Below are positions 5,872 through 8,658 of a stretch of 8,658 bases of DNA, one piece after another. The number at the start of each line of letters is the position of its first letter. The stretch's first letter is position 1. Under the pieces are notes generated by a model, which did no database searches, was not told the origin of the DNA, and was given only the letters and a program-made list of their open reading frames with translations. Position numbers and translations under genes: made by a program. This DNA is from Chloroflexota bacterium (GTDB lineage: Bacteria > Chloroflexota > Dormibacteria > Dormibacterales > Dormibacteraceae): the NCBI GenBank assembly GCA_005880175.1, contig VBJR01000360.1, positions 1 through 8,658 of the forward strand, read 5' to 3'.

Positions 5872-5925
5872 GGCCCGGGTCATCGCGCTCGCGGACCCGG
5901 GTTCCGGCCGGCCGCGGCGTATCCT
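5872..5925 (+). promoter_or_regulatory. Divergent promoter region: -10 for kinase gene and repeated CCCGGGT sites
   Basis: TATCCT at 5920-5925 matches TANNNT and lies seven bases before ATG 5933, so the kinase gene is probably leaderless. CCCGGGT occurs at 5874-5880 and 5896-5902, each preceded by GG or GGA, with a 22-base period, about two helical turns. The second copy sits in a dyad, GGACCCGGGTTCC at 5893-5905 with one mismatched pair, at the -35 position. These are operator candidates. The minus-strand gene starts at 5858 or 5849 just beyond. Confidence 0.5.
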
Positions 5926-5932
5926 CGTGGCG

Positions 5933-7435
5933 ATGCGCGCGTGGTGGCCGCGAGCCCTTCCTTACGTGGTCGGGCTGGCCGGCGTCGGCCTCGTCACCGC
6001 CCTCATCGCGGCGGTGCGGCCGCTGGCCGCGCTGCCCAACCTGAGCTTCGCGTACCTGCTGCTCGTCCTGTTCCTGAGCGCGATCTGGGGCTGGCGGCCG
6101 GCGGTGGCGACCGCCCTGCTCGCGTTCTCGGCCTACGACTGGTTCCTGGTCCAGCCGTACGGGACGCTCTACATCAGCGCGCCCCGCGACGGGCTCGACC
6201 TGGTCCTGCTCCTGGCCGCCGCGCTGCTCGGCGCCCGCCTGGTGTCCACGCTGGCCCGCCAGCGGCGGGGCGCCGAGGCCGAGGCGATCGAGTCAGGCAT
6301 CGTCAACGAGGTGGCGGTCGCCGCGCTGCGCGAGCCGGAGGGCGACGAGGCGCTGCGCCTGCTCTGCCGGCACGCCGTCGAGGCGGGCGGCCTGCAGGCG
6401 ATCGCGCTGATGGCGGGCGAGGGCGAGGAGGCCAAGGTGGTGGCCGGCGACGCGCTGTCCGCCGCCGACCTGCGCCAGGCGCGCTGGGCCGCCGCCCGCG
6501 GCATGGACCTGGGCGCCCGGCTGGAGGGCGGCGAGCTGCACCTGATGCGGATCTATTCCCCCCGCCGGGAGCCGCGCCTGGTGACGCTGTCGGGCGGTGT
6601 CGCGGTGTTCTGGCTGCGCGACGAAGGGCCGCCGGGGCCCGAGCAGTGCCACCTGCTGGCGGCGCTGCTGGCCGTGGGCGGCCTGCTGCTGGACCGGCGC
6701 CGCGGCGCCGCCGCCGTCGAGCGGGCGCGGGCCCTGGAGGCCTCCGACCGGCTGAAGACGGCCGTCCTGTCGTCGGTCTCGCACGAGCTCAAGACGCCCA
6801 TCGCGTCACTGCGGGCCGGCCTGTCGATGCTGGCGATGCCGGAGGCCGGGCTGGCGCCCGAGCACTGCGAGATGGTGGCCGGGCTGGACCGGCAGACCTC
6901 GCGCCTGGACCACCTGGTCAGTGACCTGCTGACGATGGCCCGGCTGGAGGCCGAGGTCAGTCTGGAGCGGTCGCCGCAGCAGCTCGAAGAGATGCTGGGC
7001 AGCGCCCTGCGCTCGCTGGGGCCGCTGCTGGACGGGGTCGACCTGCGCCTGGAGCTGCCCCCCGACCTGCCGCCGCTCATGGTGGACGAGCTGCAGGTCG
7101 AGCGGGTCCTGACCAACCTGCTGGAGAACGCGGTCGAGTGGACGCCGGCCGGCGGCCGGGTCACGGTCGGCGCGGAGCGGCAGGACCCGCGGCTGGCCGT
7201 GTGGGTCGAGAACCAGGGCCCGCCCATCGCGGAGGAGGAGCTGGAGCGCGTGTTCTCCAAGTTCTGGACGCGGCGCAAGGGTGGCTCGGGCCTGGGCCTG
7301 GCGATCTCGCGCCGCATCGTGGAGGCGCACGGCGGCACCATCCGGGCGGAGAACCGCCCCGGGGGGCCGCGCTTCACGTGCCAGCTGCCGCTGGAGGCGG
7401 CGGTGCCCGTGGCCGAGCCGTCGCCCGGAGGCTGA
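5933..7435 (+). CDS. KdpD-like sensor histidine kinase without the N-terminal KdpD domain
   Basis: A 500-residue membrane sensor kinase. Four closely packed membrane helices (about 10-28, 36-52, 54-72, 87-104) match the DUF4118 part of KdpD, including the short SAYDWFLVQPYGTLYI loop. A GAF-like region follows (about 115-235), then the HisKA helix with SSVSHELKTP and phospho-acceptor H284, and the HATPase domain with N-box NLLENAVEW (N399), F-box VFSKFW and G2 GSGLGLAI. The G1 box reads VENQGPPI, an N instead of the usual D. The large N-terminal KdpD sensor and nucleotide-binding domains (about 400 residues in E. coli KdpD) are absent. ATG 5933 is preferred over GTG 5927 because of TATCCT seven bases upstream. 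The KdpE-like regulator follows after one base, so they form one operon and a cognate pair. Potassium or osmotic sensing is likely but not shown. Confidence 0.9.
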   Translation: MRAWWPRALPYVVGLAGVGLVTALIAAVRPLAALPNLSFAYLLLVLFLSAIWGWRPAVATALLAFSAYDWFLVQPYGTLYISAPRDGLDLVLLLAAALLGARLVSTLARQRRGAEAEAIESGIVNEVAVAALREPEGDEALRLLCRHAVEAGGLQAIALMAGEGEEAKVVAGDALSAADLRQARWAAARGMDLGARLEGGELHLMRIYSPRREPRLVTLSGGVAVFWLRDEGPPGPEQCHLLAALLAVGGLLLDRRRGAAAVERARALEASDRLKTAVLSSVSHELKTPIASLRAGLSMLAMPEAGLAPEHCEMVAGLDRQTSRLDHLVSDLLTMARLEAEVSLERSPQQLEEMLGSALRSLGPLLDGVDLRLELPPDLPPLMVDELQVERVLTNLLENAVEWTPAGGRVTVGAERQDPRLAVWVENQGPPIAEEELERVFSKFWTRRKGGSGLGLAISRRIVEAHGGTIRAENRPGGPRFTCQLPLEAAVPVAEPSPGG

Positions 7436-7439
7436 GATC
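7427..7439 (+). promoter_or_regulatory. Ribosome binding site pointing to an ATC start
   Basis: GGAGG at 7427-7431 is followed by five bases (CTGAG, containing the kinase stop TGA 7433-7435) and then ATC 7437-7439, in frame with the response regulator. The spacing is ideal for ATC 7437. No ATG, GTG, TTG or CTG codon exists in that frame between the ATG at 7281 and the ATC. Confidence 0.6.
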
Positions 7440-8120
7440 GGCGGTCGGGTCCTGGTCGTTGACGACGAGCCCGAGATCCGGCGCGCCCTGCGGACGGGCC
7501 TCGGCTACCAGGACTTCGACGTCCGGGCCGTGGACACGGGCGAGGAGGCGCTGACGCAGGCGGCGAACTGGCGCCCGGACGTGGTGCTGCTCGACCTCGG
7601 CCTGCCCGGGATCGACGGCTTCCAGGTGCTGCGGGAGCTGCGCGGTCGCGACCGCCGGGCGGCCGTGATCGTGATCAGCGTGATGCCGGGCGAGCGGGAC
7701 AAGGTGCGGGCCCTGGACCTGGGCGCGGACGACTACCTGGTCAAGCCGTTCGGGGTGAACGAGCTGCTGGCGCGGATCCGGGCGGCGCTGCGCCGGCAGG
7801 CGGCGATCGCGGAGGGCGAGCCGGTGATCCGGGCCGGGGAGCTGGAGCTGGACCTGGGCCGGCGCGAGGTGCGGGCGGCCGGCGTGCCGGTGCACCTGAC
7901 GCCGACCGAGTACGAGGTGCTGCGGGTGCTGGCCCTGCACGCGGGCAAGCCGGTCACCCACACGTCGCTGCTGCGCCAGGTCTGGGGCGAGCACGCGGTG
8001 GGCGACCGGTACAACACGCGCTACGTGGTGGCGCAGCTCCGCCGCAAGCTGGGCGACGACCCGGCCCGGCCCCGGTACATCGTCAACGAGCCGGGGGTCG
8101 GCTACCGCCTGGAGGCGTAG
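7437..8120 (+). CDS. KdpE-like OmpR/PhoB-family response regulator, probable ATC start
   Basis: A 227-residue two-component regulator of normal KdpE length. The receiver domain begins IGGRVLVVDDEPEI with the acidic pair D9-D10, the phospho-acceptor is D53 in LLDLGLPGIDG, the switch serine S81 is in VISVMPG, and K103 is in VKPFG. The C-terminal winged helix (about 130-227) has LTPTEYEVLRVLALHAGKPVT, LLRQVWGE, and ends RPRYIVNEPGVGYRLEA, close to the RPR...TEXGXGYR end of KdpE. It binds DNA and should be phosphorylated by the kinase encoded one base upstream. Beta-strand 1 requires translation from about the ATC at 7437; the only near start downstream, CTG 7452, would cut into it and has no ribosome binding site. 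An in-frame ATG at 7281 would add 52 residues read out of frame from the kinase, so it is not real. Confidence 0.88.
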   Translation: MGGRVLVVDDEPEIRRALRTGLGYQDFDVRAVDTGEEALTQAANWRPDVVLLDLGLPGIDGFQVLRELRGRDRRAAVIVISVMPGERDKVRALDLGADDYLVKPFGVNELLARIRAALRRQAAIAEGEPVIRAGELELDLGRREVRAAGVPVHLTPTEYEVLRVLALHAGKPVTHTSLLRQVWGEHAVGDRYNTRYVVAQLRRKLGDDPARPRYIVNEPGVGYRLEA

Positions 8121-8184
8121 GGCGGCCCTGGCTGGCGTGCCTCCTCGTCAGCCGTCCCTCCGGGCGGGCCGGCTGGGCGGAGGC

Positions 8185-8251
8185 GTTGAAGTGTCGACAC
8201 CTGCACGCCTCGCGACCCGCTGAGACGTTCAACTCCCGACACTTCGACGTC
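8185..8251. repeat. Inverted repeats between convergent genes
   Basis: GTTGAAGTGTCG at 8185-8196 and CGACACTTCGAC at 8237-8248 are inverted copies with one mismatch in 12. The first overlaps a perfect 10-base palindrome, GTGTCGACAC (8191-8200), and the second runs into GACGTC (8246-8251). TTCAAC at 8228-8233 is a third partial arm. The set lies in the 235-base gap 8121-8355 and could be a cruciform, an RNA structure, or operators for the promoter at 8294-8322. No gene is seen in this gap. Confidence 0.55.
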
Positions 8252-8259
8252 ACCCGAGA

Positions 8260-8283
8260 CGCGCACCCGGTGTGCGCGCCTTT
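8260..8283 (+). terminator. Possible terminator of the two-component operon
   Basis: CGCGCAC (8260-8266), loop CCGGT and GTGCGCG (8272-8278) form a perfect 7 base-pair stem, followed by CC and only three T. The stem is strong but the T run weak. It lies 139 bases after the regulator stop. Confidence 0.4.
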
Positions 8284-8293
8284 ACAGGTTAGA

Positions 8294-8322
8294 TTGACCC
8301 GCTCCCCCCGCTGGCGTACTGT
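8294..8322 (+). promoter_or_regulatory. Consensus-type promoter pointing antisense into aceB
   Basis: TTGACC (8294-8299) and TACTGT (8317-8322) are separated by exactly 17 bases, matching five of six bases of TTGACA and the TANNNT rule of the main sigma factor. The expected start is about 8329. No ATG or plausible reading frame follows on this strand, so the product would be an RNA antisense to the end of aceB. Confidence 0.5.
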
Positions 8323-8328
8323 GGGCCC

Positions 8329-8350
8329 GCCCCCCTGGGAGGGAGGGGGC
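8329..8350. terminator. GC hairpin next to aceB 3' end
   Basis: GCCCCC (8329-8334) pairs with GGGGGC (8345-8350) around a 10-base loop containing GGGAGGGA. It lies five bases past the aceB stop on the minus strand, with no T run, so it is a weak terminator candidate for aceB. On the plus strand it would be the first element of a transcript from the 8294-8322 promoter. Confidence 0.3.
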
Positions 8351-8355
8351 GTCGC

Positions 8356-8658
8356 TCAGTCGATCAGGTCGTAGGCGGGCAGGGTCAGGAACTCCACGAA
8401 CTCGTCGGCCAGAGCGACCTGGTCGAACACCCGGCGCGCCTCCTCGAACCGGCCCCTGCCGTACAGCTCCTCGCCGTACCCCTCGCGCAGCGCGGCCAGC
8501 TCCTCGTCCTCGATGCGCCGGACCAGGTCCCGGTCCACCGTCCCGCCCTCGGCCAGCCGGACCCCGTTCCGCACCCACTGCCAGACCTGCGAGCGCGAGA
8601 TCTCGGCCGTCGCCGCGTCCTCCATCAGGTTGTTGATCGCCGCCGCGCCGTTTCCCCG
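8356..8658 (-). CDS. aceB: Malate synthase A, C-terminal part (5' end outside window)
   Basis: Malate synthase condenses glyoxylate with acetyl-CoA to malate in the glyoxylate shunt, in the cytosol. The frame is open from the window edge at 8658; the first readable residues are [33 protein letters not shown] in sequence order, the typical C-terminal block of malate synthase A. The MED motif aspartate (codon 8619-8617) falls at the place of the catalytic base, Asp447 in E. coli MSA, because 89 residues from MED to the end fit the 533-residue enzyme. The end [14 protein letters not shown] is also family-typical, so the C-terminus is complete. It converges with the response regulator across a 235-base gap. 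No isocitrate lyase gene lies downstream of it. Confidence 0.95.
   Translation of the reverse strand, partial: RGNGAAAINNLMEDAATAEISRSQVWQWVRNGVRLAEGGTVDRDLVRRIEDEELAALREGYGEELYGRGRFEEARRVFDQVALADEFVEFLTLPAYDLID

Noticed and set aside
4201..5883. Long 560-residue open frame on the minus strand overlapping the surface-protein gene
   Set aside because: Its product is Arg/Gly/Ala-rich low-complexity sequence, the usual shadow of a GC-rich gene; the other minus frame has a signal peptide, linker and membrane anchor.
7281..7436. ATG 7281 as the response-regulator start
   Set aside because: The 52 extra residues are the kinase's HATPase region read in another frame (Arg/Ala/Trp-rich) and have no counterpart in the family.
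8337..8349. GGGAGGGAGGGGG as a G-quadruplex
   Set aside because: Only three clear runs are adjacent; the fourth needs an 11-base loop, and the runs can instead pair with the C run in a hairpin.
8186..8374. 62-residue plus-strand frame in the convergent gap
   Set aside because: No ribosome binding site, mixed composition, runs into the aceB end, and crosses the hairpin and promoter signals.
1..8658. Mobile elements, CRISPR array, tRNA or rRNA genes
   Set aside because: No transposase or integrase motifs, no regular spaced repeats and no cloverleaf-like sequence were seen by eye; an automated tRNA and repeat scan was not possible.

Overview
The window is very GC-rich. Base and codon use, a consensus -35/-10 pair of the main sigma type, and three starts with a TANNNT element seven bases before the ATG (no leader) all fit a high-GC actinobacterium. 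Leaderless genes also occur in other high-GC phyla, so the phylum is an inference.

Layout from left to right: the 3' part of lipB (lipoate biosynthesis); a DedA-family membrane protein; two small, mutually homologous proteins of unknown family (1420-1728 and 1908-2189), each with palindromes in the end of its coding region and an intrinsic terminator after it; a 75-residue helical protein whose stop overlaps (ATGA) the start of a 12-segment APC-superfamily permease with a large cytosolic C-terminal domain and a Kup-like DIGTS motif. On the minus strand follows a secreted, membrane-anchored protein that may be a glycoside-hydrolase-like barrel; its 3' end overlaps the permease antisense by 44 bases. 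Divergent from it is a two-component pair: a shortened KdpD-like histidine kinase (DUF4118 membrane part, no N-terminal KdpD sensor domain) and a KdpE-like response regulator. The window ends with the C-terminal part of malate synthase A (aceB) on the minus strand.

How the genes may work together: lipB and aceB are housekeeping genes of lipoylation and the glyoxylate shunt. The permease and the KdpD/KdpE-like pair suggest a potassium or osmotic response module without kdpFABC nearby; this is inference from motifs and proximity.

The most unusual points are: the response regulator has no ATG, GTG, TTG or CTG start in a workable position, and a well-spaced GGAGG points to an ATC start; the pair of unrecognised paralogous small genes with dense hairpins; the hairpin placed almost at the predicted transcription start of the second of them; and a consensus promoter in the convergent region at 8294-8322 that points antisense into aceB.
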